Positions 19,037 through 26,894 are shown, counted from the stretch's first letter. The stretch is 64,000 nucleotides of DNA from Wylensekiella montiformis (GCF_009697385.1 NZ_VUNL01000001.1:1-64000), one strand, 5' to 3'. The notes: generated by a model not told the origin, from the sequence alone. Made by a program: numbers and translations.

Positions 19037-20215
19037 TTATTTCGTGATTCTTGGCAGCAGGCTTTCGCCCTTCGTTTTCAGGTCGCAGCCAAACATATCC
19101 GAAATCGTCGCACCGATCATCGCAAAGGTCGGATATGTGCCGAGGTTTACGCCTGCCCGGACATGCTGTCCGTAGATCAGCAAAGGAACGTATTCGCGCG
19201 TATGATCCGTTCCCGGTGCGCCCGGATCGCAGCCATGATCCGCCGTAATCATCAGGACGTCGTCTTCGCGCATCTTGGACATAAACTCGCCGAGCTGGCG
19301 GTCAAAGACCGTAGCCGCCTCGGCATAGCCGTCGATATTGCGGCGATGACCGTACTGCATGTCAAAATCCACCAGATTGACAAAGCAGAGTCCTTCGAAG
19401 TCCTCATCCATTACCCTGAGTGTTTTTTCCATGCCGTCCACATTGTCTTTATTGATACCCAGACTGCGGCTTATGCTGCGTCCCGCAAAAATATCCGAAA
19501 TCTTGCCGACACCGATCGTCGCCAGACCCTTGCGCTGCAGGGCGTCCATCATCGTATCGCCAGTCGGATCCAAAGAGAAATCATGACGGCGCGGCGTACG
19601 CGTATAATTCGGGTATTCGCCCGTATAAGGACGGGCGATGACGCGCCCTACGCCATGCTCGCCCTGCAGGATCTTGCGCGCCGTCCGGCAGTAATCATAA
19701 AGCTGTTCGACCGGGACATCATCTTCATGCGCGGCAATCTGGAACACGCTGTCTGCAGAGGTATAGACGATAAGGCCGCCGGTCTCCTTCTGTTCCCGCC
19801 CGTAGTCCTTGATGACCTGTGTGCCGGAATACGGCTTGTTGCAGAGAATTTTCCGGCCGAAGGCTTCTTCCAGCCGGGCAATGAGATCGGCCGGGAAGCC
19901 ATTGGGATACGTCGGCATCGGGCGTTCCGAGACAATGCCCGCGATTTCCCAATGCCCTGTCGTGGTATCCTTGCCGCGCGAAAGCTCACGCAGGCGGGCA
20001 AAGGAGCCGATCGGCGCATCGACCGGCGTTCCGCAGCCGACACCGTCGATATTAAACAGTCCGATCTTCCTCATGTTCGGCGTATCGTATTTGGGCGAAG
20101 CAGCAATGGACTTCAATGTGTTGCACACATCGTCGCCAAAATCCGGCGCATCCGGCTCCCGGCCGATGCCGTAGCTGTCCAGAACGATAATAAACGCACG
20201 TTTGAATTTACTCAT
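19037..20215 (-). CDS. deoB: Phosphopentomutase
   Basis: A 392-residue alkaline-phosphatase-superfamily enzyme. Metal-binding motifs are visible: VLDSYGIGREPDA at the N terminus, then ITADHGCDPGAPGTDHTRE near the C terminus with Asp and His ligands; the phosphorylated Thr lies in DTTTGHWEIAG. It converts deoxyribose-1-phosphate into the 5-phosphate for DeoC. Spacing to pdp is 28 bases. Confidence 0.97.
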   Translation of the reverse strand: MSKFKRAFIIVLDSYGIGREPDAPDFGDDVCNTLKSIAASPKYDTPNMRKIGLFNIDGVGCGTPVDAPIGSFARLRELSRGKDTTTGHWEIAGIVSERPMPTYPNGFPADLIARLEEAFGRKILCNKPYSGTQVIKDYGREQKETGGLIVYTSADSVFQIAAHEDDVPVEQLYDYCRTARKILQGEHGVGRVIARPYTGEYPNYTRTPRRHDFSLDPTGDTMMDALQRKGLATIGVGKISDIFAGRSISRSLGINKDNVDGMEKTLRVMDEDFEGLCFVNLVDFDMQYGHRRNIDGYAEAATVFDRQLGEFMSKMREDDVLMITADHGCDPGAPGTDHTREYVPLLIYGQHVRAGVNLGTYPTFAMIGATISDMFGCDLKTKGESLLPRITK

Positions 20216-20275
20216 AATCCTGACCTCCCAGGGATTCTTGATTGGATTTCGAATGACGTCACCGCCATCCGGCCA

Positions 20276-20935
20276 TCACTTGTCCAGTTCGTCTTTCAGC
20301 ACCTTAACCGCAGCACTGGCGCCCAGGCGCGTGCAGCCGGCCTGCAGGAAAGCCTCCATTTCCTCACGCGTATGAATGCCGCCGGCAGCCTTCATCTGTA
20401 CGCCGGAACCGATATGTTTCTTAAATAGCTCGATGTCTTCCAGCTTGGCGCCAGCCGTGCCGAAGCCCGTCGACGTTTTGATGATGTCTGCACCGCCCTC
20501 CGTCACGCAATGGCAGGCTGCGATTTTTTCTTCATCCGTAAGGAAACAGGTTTCGACAATAACCTTGAGAATACGATCTCCACAGAGGCGCTTCAGCGCG
20601 CGAATCTCCTGCGTCACATAATCCGTTTCTCCCGCCTTCAGCATGCCGATGTTGATAACCATATCGATTTCACTGGCGCCGTCAGCCAGAGCCTGCGCCG
20701 TTTCAGCGATCTTGGCCGCCGTATTGCAGTTGCCGTTCGGGAATCCGACTACCGTCGCGATCTTCAGGGCATCGCCGTACTTTTCCTTGATGCGCGGAAT
20801 AAAGCAGGACGGCACCATGACCGTAGCTGCATGATATGTCAGCGCCTCATCGCAGATCTGCTGGATTTCCGCCCAGGTCGCCGTCTGCTTCAGATACGTG
20901 TGATCGACATGTGCTATGATTTCCTTTGCTTCCAT
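20276..20935 (-). CDS. deoC: Deoxyribose-phosphate aldolase
   Basis: A 219-residue class I aldolase TIM barrel. It carries VIVETCFLTDEEK (catalytic Lys-activating region) and the Schiff-base Lys in ADIIKTSTGFG. It cleaves deoxyribose-5-phosphate into glyceraldehyde-3-phosphate and acetaldehyde, linking nucleoside salvage to glycolysis. It is the first gene of the operon; no deoR-type regulator is adjacent and no clear promoter stands out in the 270 bases upstream. Confidence 0.97.
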   Translation of the reverse strand: MEAKEIIAHVDHTYLKQTATWAEIQQICDEALTYHAATVMVPSCFIPRIKEKYGDALKIATVVGFPNGNCNTAAKIAETAQALADGASEIDMVINIGMLKAGETDYVTQEIRALKRLCGDRILKVIVETCFLTDEEKIAACHCVTEGGADIIKTSTGFGTAGAKLEDIELFKKHIGSGVQMKAAGGIHTREEMEAFLQAGCTRLGASAAVKVLKDELDK

Positions 20936-21118
20936 TCAAATTCCTCCACTTCATCCTCAAAGAACTTCTCATTTTGGAATACATATGTCCTCTTATAAGT
21001 AACAACTACGATAAGGTATGCCTGGCTTTCCTAAATAGTATACTTGTTTGTAATTGTCTGACTCTTTCCGCCATATATGTTTTCCGTTGTTGCTATTATT
21101 GTATCGCTTTTATTCGTG

Positions 21119-21180
21119 CAAAAAAAGGACACATGTCTTGATACGGCACCGATTTCATCGTGTTCCTTAAACATGTGTCC
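21119..21180 (-). terminator. Terminator after the acetyltransferase gene
   Basis: A long minus-strand stem-loop with outer arms ggacacatgt/acatgtgtcc (21127-21136, 21171-21180), an inner helix, and a run of seven T. The gap from here to deoC (about 20936-21118) shows no further feature except presumably the deo promoter. Confidence 0.85.
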
Positions 21181-21207
21181 CATTTCATTATGCAGATCGA
21201 TCCGCGG

Positions 21208-21744
21208 TCAGAGCTCCAGCCCCTGCTCCCTGCGCGCATGGTATTCGCGGTCCAGCATACCGAGAATAACCAGATTTTCATAGACGCCGTTCGTCAGAAT
21301 GGTCTCGCGGATCAATCCCTCTCGCAGCATCCCTTCGGATTCATAGAGGTGCAGCGCCCGATCGTTGTAGTCCTTGCAGTCCAGCCAGGCGCGGTGGAAC
21401 CCCAGATCATCGAACGACCAGATTTTCAGGAGTTTCATCGCCTCATGGCCGTACCCCTGCCCTTTTTTATCGATGATGATATGCGTCCATTCGATTTCCT
21501 TCGCTTCCGTCTTAAGGCCGTTGACCATGAGATAACCAACCGGATCTCCGGTGTCCTTTTCCTCGACCAGAATATCCATGGCCGCCTTGCTTTCCTCGAT
21601 CAGTTTCGTATGGAAATCCCGGTCAAACGGCACGATAAACCGCAAGTTTTCCGGATCGTATTCCAGCTTCATAATGTAGTCCAGATCCTGCACGCCTGCT
21701 CTGCGCAGCTGCAGGCGATTTCCCTTGTGCAGCAAATCCCGCAT
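21208..21744 (-). CDS. GNAT-family N-acetyltransferase
   Basis: A 178-residue RimJ/RimL-like acetyltransferase. The acetyl-CoA motif DKKGQGYGHEAMKLLKIW contains the Q-x-x-G-x-G/A signature, and the segment HRAWLDCKDYNDRALHLYESEGM is the usual C-terminal part. Such proteins acetylate protein N termini or small amines such as polyamines; the substrate cannot be told. It is monocistronic with its own terminator, divergent from mscS across 115 bases. Confidence 0.9.
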   Translation of the reverse strand: MRDLLHKGNRLQLRRAGVQDLDYIMKLEYDPENLRFIVPFDRDFHTKLIEESKAAMDILVEEKDTGDPVGYLMVNGLKTEAKEIEWTHIIIDKKGQGYGHEAMKLLKIWSFDDLGFHRAWLDCKDYNDRALHLYESEGMLREGLIRETILTNGVYENLVILGMLDREYHARREQGLEL

Positions 21745-21859
21745 ATAAATCCCGCCTTTTCATTGATCTTTTCTTTTCGTTCCGCTCTCCGCTATGATAT
21801 AGTATAGTTAACTCTATTTTCAAGTTCAAGCATATCTTTTTTGAAGGGGAGGAATCTCT

Positions 21860-22927
21860 TTGTCCAATCTGGAATGGATGTCCTGGGTCGACTGGAAACA
21901 TTTGCTGGAAATGCTGGTCTTGCCGAGCCTCATACTGATCGCCTCGCTCACGGCCGGTATCCTGCTGAACCGCATGATCAACAAACGTCTAACCGTCCCG
22001 ACCACGGAAACGGGATGGCAGTTCGTCTTCATCAACGCACTGCGCGGCGTTCCGATCTCTTTGTGTCTCGTCACCGGTCTGTACTGGATCGTCAACACCA
22101 TCAACATCATCGAGCCGCTGGTTCGTATTTTTTCCTATATTCTCTTCACCGTGATCATCCTGTCGCTCACCCGGGTTCTGGCCCGGACCGTCAGCGGCAT
22201 CATCAATCTGCAGATTGAGCGCTCGCAGAAACGTCTGCCGAAAACGACGCTGCTGACCGTCATCATCAACGGCATCATTTATTCCATGGGCATCCTGATC
22301 ATTCTGCAATACTATGGAATATCCATCGCTCCGATCCTCACCGCACTGGGCGTCGGCGGAATGGCTGTCGCGCTTTCTCTGCAGGAAACGCTGGCCAATA
22401 TTTTCTCCGGCCTGCATCTCATCCTCTCCAAGCAACTTCGCCTCGGCGACTACATCCGCCTGAACACCGGCGAAGAAGGACGTGTTACCGATATTACCTG
22501 GCGATTTACCACCATCGTACCGGCCGGAGACAGCAATATGATCGTCATCCCGAATCAGAAAATCGCCTCGTCGAACATCACCAATTTCAGTATGCCGCAC
22601 CGCGATATTGTCATTTCCGTTCCAGTCGGCGTCGCCTACGACAGCGATCTGGATCAGGTCGAACGGGTAACCATCGAAGTGGCTGCTCAGGTATTAAAGG
22701 AAGTAGATCACGACGTCAAGGCTCTGCCGATCATCCGGTTTCATACCCTCGGCGACTCCAGCATCAATTTTAACGTGGTCATGCATTCCAGCCGCTTCGA
22801 TCACCAGTACCTGCTGAAACATGAATTCATCAAGGCTTTGATACGCCGCTACCGGGAGGAAGGCATCGAAATCCCGTATCCAGTCCGCACGGTACTCACC
22901 CCCGGCTCCCCGGCCGATCATCCCTGA
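21860..22927 (+). CDS. MscS-family mechanosensitive channel
   Basis: A 355-residue protein with three to four N-terminal membrane helices (about 15-35, 60-80, 90-110, 130-150) and the pore helix TM3 rich in Gly/Ala (ALGVGGMAVALSLQETLANIFSGL), followed by the MscS beta domain (FTTIVPAGDSNMIVIPNQKI) and a cytoplasmic vestibule. It releases solutes on hypo-osmotic shock. A TTG start at 21860 is supported by AGGGGAGG seven bases upstream, with no ATG in a better place. The transcript ends in a hairpin made of two DnaA boxes. Confidence 0.92.
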   Translation: MSNLEWMSWVDWKHLLEMLVLPSLILIASLTAGILLNRMINKRLTVPTTETGWQFVFINALRGVPISLCLVTGLYWIVNTINIIEPLVRIFSYILFTVIILSLTRVLARTVSGIINLQIERSQKRLPKTTLLTVIINGIIYSMGILIILQYYGISIAPILTALGVGGMAVALSLQETLANIFSGLHLILSKQLRLGDYIRLNTGEEGRVTDITWRFTTIVPAGDSNMIVIPNQKIASSNITNFSMPHRDIVISVPVGVAYDSDLDQVERVTIEVAAQVLKEVDHDVKALPIIRFHTLGDSSINFNVVMHSSRFDHQYLLKHEFIKALIRRYREEGIEIPYPVRTVLTPGSPADHP

Positions 22928-22933
22928 CCCGCC

Positions 22934-23162
22934 TGTGGATAACCCATATTGCCGCCAGATGTCTACTTATCCACAGAATTCCGGATAATTATCCCCGGAA
23001 TTCTGTGGATAAGTTTTTTCTCAGAAACTTTATTCAGCCGCTTCTGCCTTCTTCTCTCCCCAATTTCGTTGATTTCCTTATCGGTTCCTCCGCACTATTG
23101 GTATTTTCTTGTGCATAAAACTAAAAAATATAAGTAAAAATCCATTTTTATCCTGTGGATAA
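22934..23162. promoter_or_regulatory. Cluster of four perfect DnaA boxes
   Basis: Exact copies of TTATCCACA lie at 22967-22975 (plus strand) and at 22934-22942, 23004-23012 and 23154-23162 (minus strand) within 230 bases. Chance occurrence of four exact 9-mers in so short a stretch is very unlikely. The cluster lies between mscS and a promoter for ribonucleotide-reductase-related genes. DnaA is known to regulate nrdAB in E. coli; a similar role, or DnaA titration, is inferred here. Confidence 0.75.
22967..23018 (+). terminator. Terminator of mscS, built from two inverted DnaA boxes
   Basis: Perfect 18-bp arms (22967-22984 and 22995-23012), each containing a TTATCCACA box, followed by AGTTTTTTC. 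The RNA would form a strong intrinsic terminator, while the DNA offers two head-to-head DnaA sites. Confidence 0.8.
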
Positions 23163-23186
23163 CGCCTAGGGGCATCCCCCCTGCTG

Positions 23187-23232
23187 AAACTATATATAGT
23201 ATAGCTATTGACTTGCATACAATATATATTGT
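23187..23232. promoter_or_regulatory. Two NrdR-like boxes
   Basis: Box 1 (23187-23202) matches the NrdR consensus ACACWATATATWGTGT at 14 of 16 positions, including the whole CTATATATAG core. Box 2 (23217-23232) also matches 14 of 16 and is part of an 18-bp palindrome. Start-to-start distance is 30 bp, about three helical turns, as in known NrdR box pairs. They flank and overlap the -35/-10 region, a repressing position. Confidence 0.7.
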
Positions 23233-23237
23233 ATAAT
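23208..23237 (+). promoter_or_regulatory. Promoter of the NrdD-tail/nrdG genes
   Basis: -35 TTGACT (23208-23213), 18-nt spacer, -10 TATAAT (23232-23237). It overlaps the NrdR-like boxes and lies about 90 bases before the start codon. Confidence 0.75.
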
Positions 23238-23326
23238 TTAGTCCAGATTCAAGGAAATCCTTGACCGTATCCGGTTTTATAAAAATGAAACAGCCTCACA
23301 CAAATCAAAAAGGACAGGTGATATCC

Positions 23327-23611
23327 ATGGTAGTAAATGGCATCGACGTAACGATAGATGGACTGCAGGACATTTCGGAGCAGGAAATCGTAAATTATAT
23401 CCAGTATGTAGAAAAGCAGACCAGTGAAAAACTGGACACACTCCATATTTCTCCAGCCGATAACGGTGAAGTTCACATTGACTATGCGCTGCAGCCGCAG
23501 AAGTTTGAACGCATCCGCCGCATCACCGGCTATTTGGTCGGTACCATCGACCGCTGGAATGACGCGAAGCGCGCAGAAGAGCATGACCGCGTCAAGCACG
23601 GCATGCACTGA
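23327..23611 (+). CDS. Stand-alone NrdD C-terminal (glycyl-radical tail)-like protein
   Basis: A 94-residue protein. Residues 60-92 align with the C-terminal end of anaerobic class III ribonucleotide reductase NrdD: RRITGYLVGT corresponds to the glycyl-radical loop (R-V-C-G-Y-L in E. coli; here Gly68) and WNDAKRAEEHDRVKHG to the F-N-x-x-K-x-x-E-x-x-x-R-V-K-H tail. The catalytic barrel and the CxxC zinc site that normally precede the loop are absent. The first 55 residues are an unassigned small alpha/beta segment. ATG 23327 follows GGACAGG; an upstream in-frame start lacks a ribosome binding site. nrdG lies downstream, and NrdR-like boxes upstream support a role in dNTP synthesis. It could be a radical-carrying subunit or a regulator. 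Confidence 0.75.
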   Translation: MVVNGIDVTIDGLQDISEQEIVNYIQYVEKQTSEKLDTLHISPADNGEVHIDYALQPQKFERIRRITGYLVGTIDRWNDAKRAEEHDRVKHGMH

Positions 23612-23618
23612 ACCGGCT

Positions 23619-23650
23619 GTTTATCCGGCGCCCCTTAGCATCGGATAAAC
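23619..23650 (+). repeat. Stem-loop after the NrdD-tail gene
   Basis: Arms gtttatccg (23619-23627) and cggataaac (23642-23650) pair perfectly. No T-run follows, so termination is doubtful. Confidence 0.5.
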
Positions 23651-23663
23651 GACCGATCATGAT

Positions 23664-23715
23664 CCGGGTATAGTATAAGCCTTCCCCAGCCGGGGAAGGC
23701 TTATACTATACCCGG
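23664..23715 (+). repeat. 24-bp perfect inverted repeat before nrdG
   Basis: Arms 23664-23687 and 23692-23715 are exact complements around a 4-base loop (agcc). There is no T-run afterwards. As RNA it would be a very stable hairpin 20 bases before the nrdG ribosome binding site, possibly setting the ratio of the two proteins or acting as an mRNA processing site. Confidence 0.7.
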
Positions 23716-23751
23716 ATTCCCCTTCAATTCGATACAGAAAGGTTTTTGCTC

Positions 23752-24252
23752 ATGAAATTGCAGATTGCCGGAATCGCGGATGACTCCGTTGTCGATGGCG
23801 ACGGAGTCCGCCTGACCGTATTTACCCAGGGATGTCCGCACCACTGTCCGGGCTGCCAGAACCCCGAAACCCACGATTTTCATGGCGGGCATGAAACGAC
23901 GGTCGAGGCCATTCTGACCCAGATCGACAAGAATCCGCTGCTCTCCGGCATTACCTTCAGCGGCGGCGAACCGTTCATGCAGCCTGCCCCGCTGGCACGT
24001 CTTGCCCGGGAGATACACCGCCGCGGCATGGATGTTTGGTGTTATACCGGCTTTACGCTGGAAGAACTCAATGCCCGCCGCAATCCTGCCGCAGACGCGC
24101 TGCTCCGTGAGATCGACGTACTGGTTGACGGAAAATTTCGGGAAGAGCTGCGCGATCTCACCCTCCATTTCCGCGGATCGTCGAATCAGCGCGTTATCGA
24201 TATGAATAACTGGCGGAAAACCGGACAAATCCGTCTGCTGTATACCGACTAA
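23752..24252 (+). CDS. nrdG: Anaerobic ribonucleotide reductase activase (radical SAM)
   Basis: A 166-residue radical SAM enzyme. The cluster motif GCPHHCPGCQNPETHD gives C-x3-C-x2-C, and ITFSGGEPFMQ is the SAM-binding GGE motif; the C-terminal DVLVDGKF and RGSSNQRVIDM are NrdG hallmarks. It uses a [4Fe-4S] cluster to make the glycyl radical on NrdD. ATG 23752 follows AGAAAGG. No full-length nrdD is in the window; the only candidate partner nearby is the 94-residue tail-like protein upstream. Confidence 0.93.
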   Translation: MKLQIAGIADDSVVDGDGVRLTVFTQGCPHHCPGCQNPETHDFHGGHETTVEAILTQIDKNPLLSGITFSGGEPFMQPAPLARLAREIHRRGMDVWCYTGFTLEELNARRNPAADALLREIDVLVDGKFREELRDLTLHFRGSSNQRVIDMNNWRKTGQIRLLYTD

Positions 24253-24304
24253 ATAAACGTCAGGAGGCGCCTCTCCAAAAGAGAGACGCCTCCTGACGTT
24301 TATT
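24252..24304. terminator. Bidirectional terminator between nrdG and uspA
   Basis: 18-bp perfect arms (24252-24269, 24287-24304) plus an inner ctctc/gagag helix around aaaa. It serves the convergent nrdG (plus) and universal stress protein (minus) genes. Confidence 0.85.
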
Positions 24305-24318
24305 CCGTTATCTGATGA

Positions 24319-24735
24319 TTATTTCACCACGAGGACTGGACACTTGGACTGCTCCACAATGTACTGGCTGACGCTGCCCAGCAGCACGCCTTTCACCACG
24401 CCCAAACCGCGGCTGCCCATGACAATGAGCTCCATGTCGTTGCTCGTAGCGAAATCCAGAATCACCACGGCCGGCGATCCGGTTTCCGAAAACGCCTCTT
24501 TTTCAATACCGGACGGCACCATTTCCATCGCACGGTCCAGAATCACATTTCCTGCCTTCGTGACCGCCTCAAGGATGGCATCGGACAGGCACGCATTAAT
24601 AGCCAGCTGATTGATATTGGCCACATAAAGGAAATTCAGCTTCGCCCCACAGGCTTCTGCAAGCGAAATGGCTTCAGCAACAGCACGATCGGAACCTTCA
24701 GAGCCATCTACTGGTACAAGGATATTCTTCAACAT
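24319..24735 (-). CDS. Universal stress protein (UspA family)
   Basis: A 138-residue single Usp domain: ILVPVDGSEGSDRAVAEA at the N terminus and the ATP-binding G-2x-G-9x-G(S/T) motif in GSRGLGVVKGVLLGSVSQYI. ATP-binding Usp proteins form dimers and help survival under starvation or redox stress; the partner is unknown. It lies 29 bases downstream of a second usp gene in the same direction, so the two look like a tandem duplication in one operon. Confidence 0.95.
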   Translation of the reverse strand: MLKNILVPVDGSEGSDRAVAEAISLAEACGAKLNFLYVANINQLAINACLSDAILEAVTKAGNVILDRAMEMVPSGIEKEAFSETGSPAVVILDFATSNDMELIVMGSRGLGVVKGVLLGSVSQYIVEQSKCPVLVVK

Positions 24736-24764
24736 AATATTACCCCCTTGAACAAAATCTGTTA

Positions 24765-25196
24765 TTACTTTGCGACTGCCACGGAGACGGTCGCACGTTC
24801 CACAATTTCCTGGCTGACACTGCCAAGCAGGAATCCCTTCACGCCGCTCAGTCCACGTCCGCCAACAACAATGAGCTCATGCCCCTTTTCCTCCGCAAAG
24901 CGCAGGATCTCATCAGCGGGAATGCCCGTCCGGTGATGATACGCCGCTTTCACCGAGGCGGGAATCTGTCCGGCAGCCCGTTCCAACGCCCGCCGCTCGG
25001 CCTCACCGACCGGCCCGGCGATGCTGTCCGGCAGCCAGGATTCTTCGGAAGCATCCGTCTCCCGGTCAAAGTACGTGACATGCAGGACATCCAGCGAAGC
25101 GCCGGACACTGCTGCCAGCTCAGCCGCCAGTTCAGCCGCCCGCTCCGAACCCTCGGAGCCGTCTACCGGCACCAGAATACGGGTTAGTTTTTTCAT
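24765..25196 (-). CDS. Universal stress protein (UspA family), second copy
   Basis: A 143-residue Usp domain with ILVPVDGSEGSERAAELA and the ATP-binding motif GGRGLSGVKGFLLGSVSQEI. Compared with its neighbour it has a longer, more acidic loop (DASEESWLPDSIAG). ATG 25196 is chosen since GGGAGGG lies upstream; the 17-codon upstream extension has no ribosome binding site. It is the first gene of the pair. Confidence 0.93.
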   Translation of the reverse strand: MKKLTRILVPVDGSEGSERAAELAAELAAVSGASLDVLHVTYFDRETDASEESWLPDSIAGPVGEAERRALERAAGQIPASVKAAYHHRTGIPADEILRFAEEKGHELIVVGGRGLSGVKGFLLGSVSQEIVERATVSVAVAK

Positions 25197-25347
25197 GAAA
25201 CCATCCCTCCCGCGATGTTTATATGTATTATTTCGCGAAACTGACACAAAATTCCTTCAAACCATGACGACAAGAAGAAAAAATATCCAGGATTTTTCAT
25301 TGACAAGATTTCCGCATCAGTGATAAGCTTGATAGAACAATCTAATC

Positions 25348-25375
25348 TTGTTTTTTTATTTTTCCTGTTTATAAT
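25348..25375 (+). promoter_or_regulatory. Candidate promoter of threonine dehydratase
   Basis: -35 TTGTTT (25348-25353), 16-nt spacer, -10 TATAAT (25370-25375), 55 bases before the ATG. Another TTGACA at 25300 lacks a good -10. Confidence 0.5.
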
Positions 25376-25430
25376 GTAAACTAACTTATTATATATAAAA
25401 CATTTGTATGATTTAAGGAGGATTTTTCCT

Positions 25431-26687
25431 ATGTCCAAAACCGAAACCTCTGCTGATCCGCATTCCGATCAGGCGATCGTCGCGTCCACGACCATCGCCG
25501 GCATCTATCAGGCTGCCCGCCAGCTCGAGGGGATTGTGAAGAAAACGCCCCTGATTCCCAGTGAATTTTTCTCCGAGCAATGCGGCAATCAGGTTTTTCT
25601 CAAGCCGGAAAACCTGCAGCATACCGGCGCATTCAAACTGCGCGGCGCGTACAACAAGATCAGTCAGCTGACCGAGGCCGAACGCAGCAAAGGGGTTATC
25701 ACGGCCTCGGCAGGCAATCATGCACAGGGAGTCGCCTATGCCGCTCAGAAGCTCGGTGTCAAAGCGGTGATCTGTATGCCGGCAACCACTCCGATCCTCA
25801 AAGTCGAAGGAACAAAGGCGCTCGGTGCGGAAGTCGTCCTGCACGGCGATGGATTTGACGATGCGTACGCCTACAGTCTTGAACTGCAGAAGAAGCACGG
25901 CTACGTCTATATCCATCCGTTTAATGATCTCCAGGTTCTGCTTGGTCAGGGAACCACGGCGCTGGAAATCATCGATGCCTGCAAGGACATTGATGCCATC
26001 CTCGTCCCGATCGGCGGCGGCGGCTTCGCCTCCGGTGTCGCGCTGGCGACGAAACTCGTCAACCCATCCATCAAGGTGATCGGCGTCGAGCCGGAAAATG
26101 CCGCCTGCATGAAAGCGGCACTGGATCAGGACAAGATCGTAACGCTTGACAGCGCAGATACCGTTGCCGATGGCTGTGCCGTCCGGACTGCCGGCAGCCT
26201 GACGTTTGAATTCTGCAAAAAATATCTGGACAACGTCATCACGGTATCGGAAATGGAAATCATGGGAGCCCTTCTCTCCCTGATTGAAAAGCACAAACTG
26301 ATCGCCGAAGGCGCCGGCGTGCTTTCTCTTGCCGCTCTCCAGAAACTTCCATTCAAGGGCAAAAAGGTCGCGGCGATTGTCAGCGGCGGCAATATCGATA
26401 TTTCAACCATCTCCGCTCTGATCGACAAGGCTTTGATCGCCCGCAGCCGCGTATTCTGTTTTGCCGTCCCTCTTCCCGACAAGCCGGGGCAGCTTCTGAA
26501 CGTTTCCCGCATTCTCGCAGAACAAAATGCCAATGTCATCGAGCTCAATCACAATCAGGCAAAAGTCACGGACAGCTTCAAAAAGGTCATTCTCGAAGTC
26601 ACGGTGGAAACCCATAACGAAGATCATGTCCAGCGAATCATCGCGGCTTTGAATAAAAACGGCTATGATGTAGAACGCATCTACTGA
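25431..26687 (+). CDS. Threonine ammonia-lyase (threonine dehydratase) with ACT domain
   Basis: A 418-residue fold-type II PLP enzyme. The PLP-Lys motif NLQHTGAFKLRGAYNKI, the substrate loop TASAGNHAQG and the glycine-rich phosphate loop PIGGGGFASG are intact. A C-terminal ACT-like domain (about 335-418; RVFCFAVPLPDKPGQLLNVS) marks the regulated form. It deaminates threonine to 2-oxobutyrate, for isoleucine synthesis or for propionate-forming catabolism. AAGGAGG lies 9 bases before the ATG. It is monocistronic. Assignment as ilvA or tdcB cannot be decided; ilvBN are 26 kb away. Confidence 0.94.
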   Translation: MSKTETSADPHSDQAIVASTTIAGIYQAARQLEGIVKKTPLIPSEFFSEQCGNQVFLKPENLQHTGAFKLRGAYNKISQLTEAERSKGVITASAGNHAQGVAYAAQKLGVKAVICMPATTPILKVEGTKALGAEVVLHGDGFDDAYAYSLELQKKHGYVYIHPFNDLQVLLGQGTTALEIIDACKDIDAILVPIGGGGFASGVALATKLVNPSIKVIGVEPENAACMKAALDQDKIVTLDSADTVADGCAVRTAGSLTFEFCKKYLDNVITVSEMEIMGALLSLIEKHKLIAEGAGVLSLAALQKLPFKGKKVAAIVSGGNIDISTISALIDKALIARSRVFCFAVPLPDKPGQLLNVSRILAEQNANVIELNHNQAKVTDSFKKVILEVTVETHNEDHVQRIIAALNKNGYDVERIY

Positions 26688-26696
26688 TTTTTTCGC

Positions 26697-26728
26697 AAAA
26701 GGCCCGGATTTCATCCGGGTCTTTTTTT
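26697..26728 (+). terminator. Terminator of threonine dehydratase
   Basis: GGCCCGGAT-ttc-ATCCGGGTC followed by TTTTTTTCTT directly after the stop codon. Confidence 0.9.
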
Positions 26729-26788
26729 CTTGCACGTTTTGTCCTTATCTTCTTATTTTTGCAAAGATAGAACCTTTTTCCGCTCACG

Positions 26789-26818
26789 TTGACTTTATTT
26801 CCGGCCTGCTTTTATAAT
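26789..26818 (+). promoter_or_regulatory. Promoter of the lactate permease gene
   Basis: -35 TTGACT (26789-26794), 18-nt spacer, -10 TATAAT (26813-26818), about 75 bases before the start codon. Confidence 0.7.
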
Positions 26819-26894
26819 GAAGTGTCTTACTTATCATTTTTATTGATCCGGTTCATTACTTTTCGTGATGGCCAGGAGAAAGGACTGATCGTAT

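Noticed and set aside
22928-23260. Possible chromosomal replication origin (DnaA boxes plus AT-rich DNA)
   Set aside because: No dnaA, dnaN, rpmH or gyr genes are nearby. By eye the plus strand stays C-richer than G on both sides, so no GC-skew switch is seen, and large gene blocks on both sides run leftward. A regulatory or titration site is more likely; cumulative GC skew of the whole chromosome would settle it.
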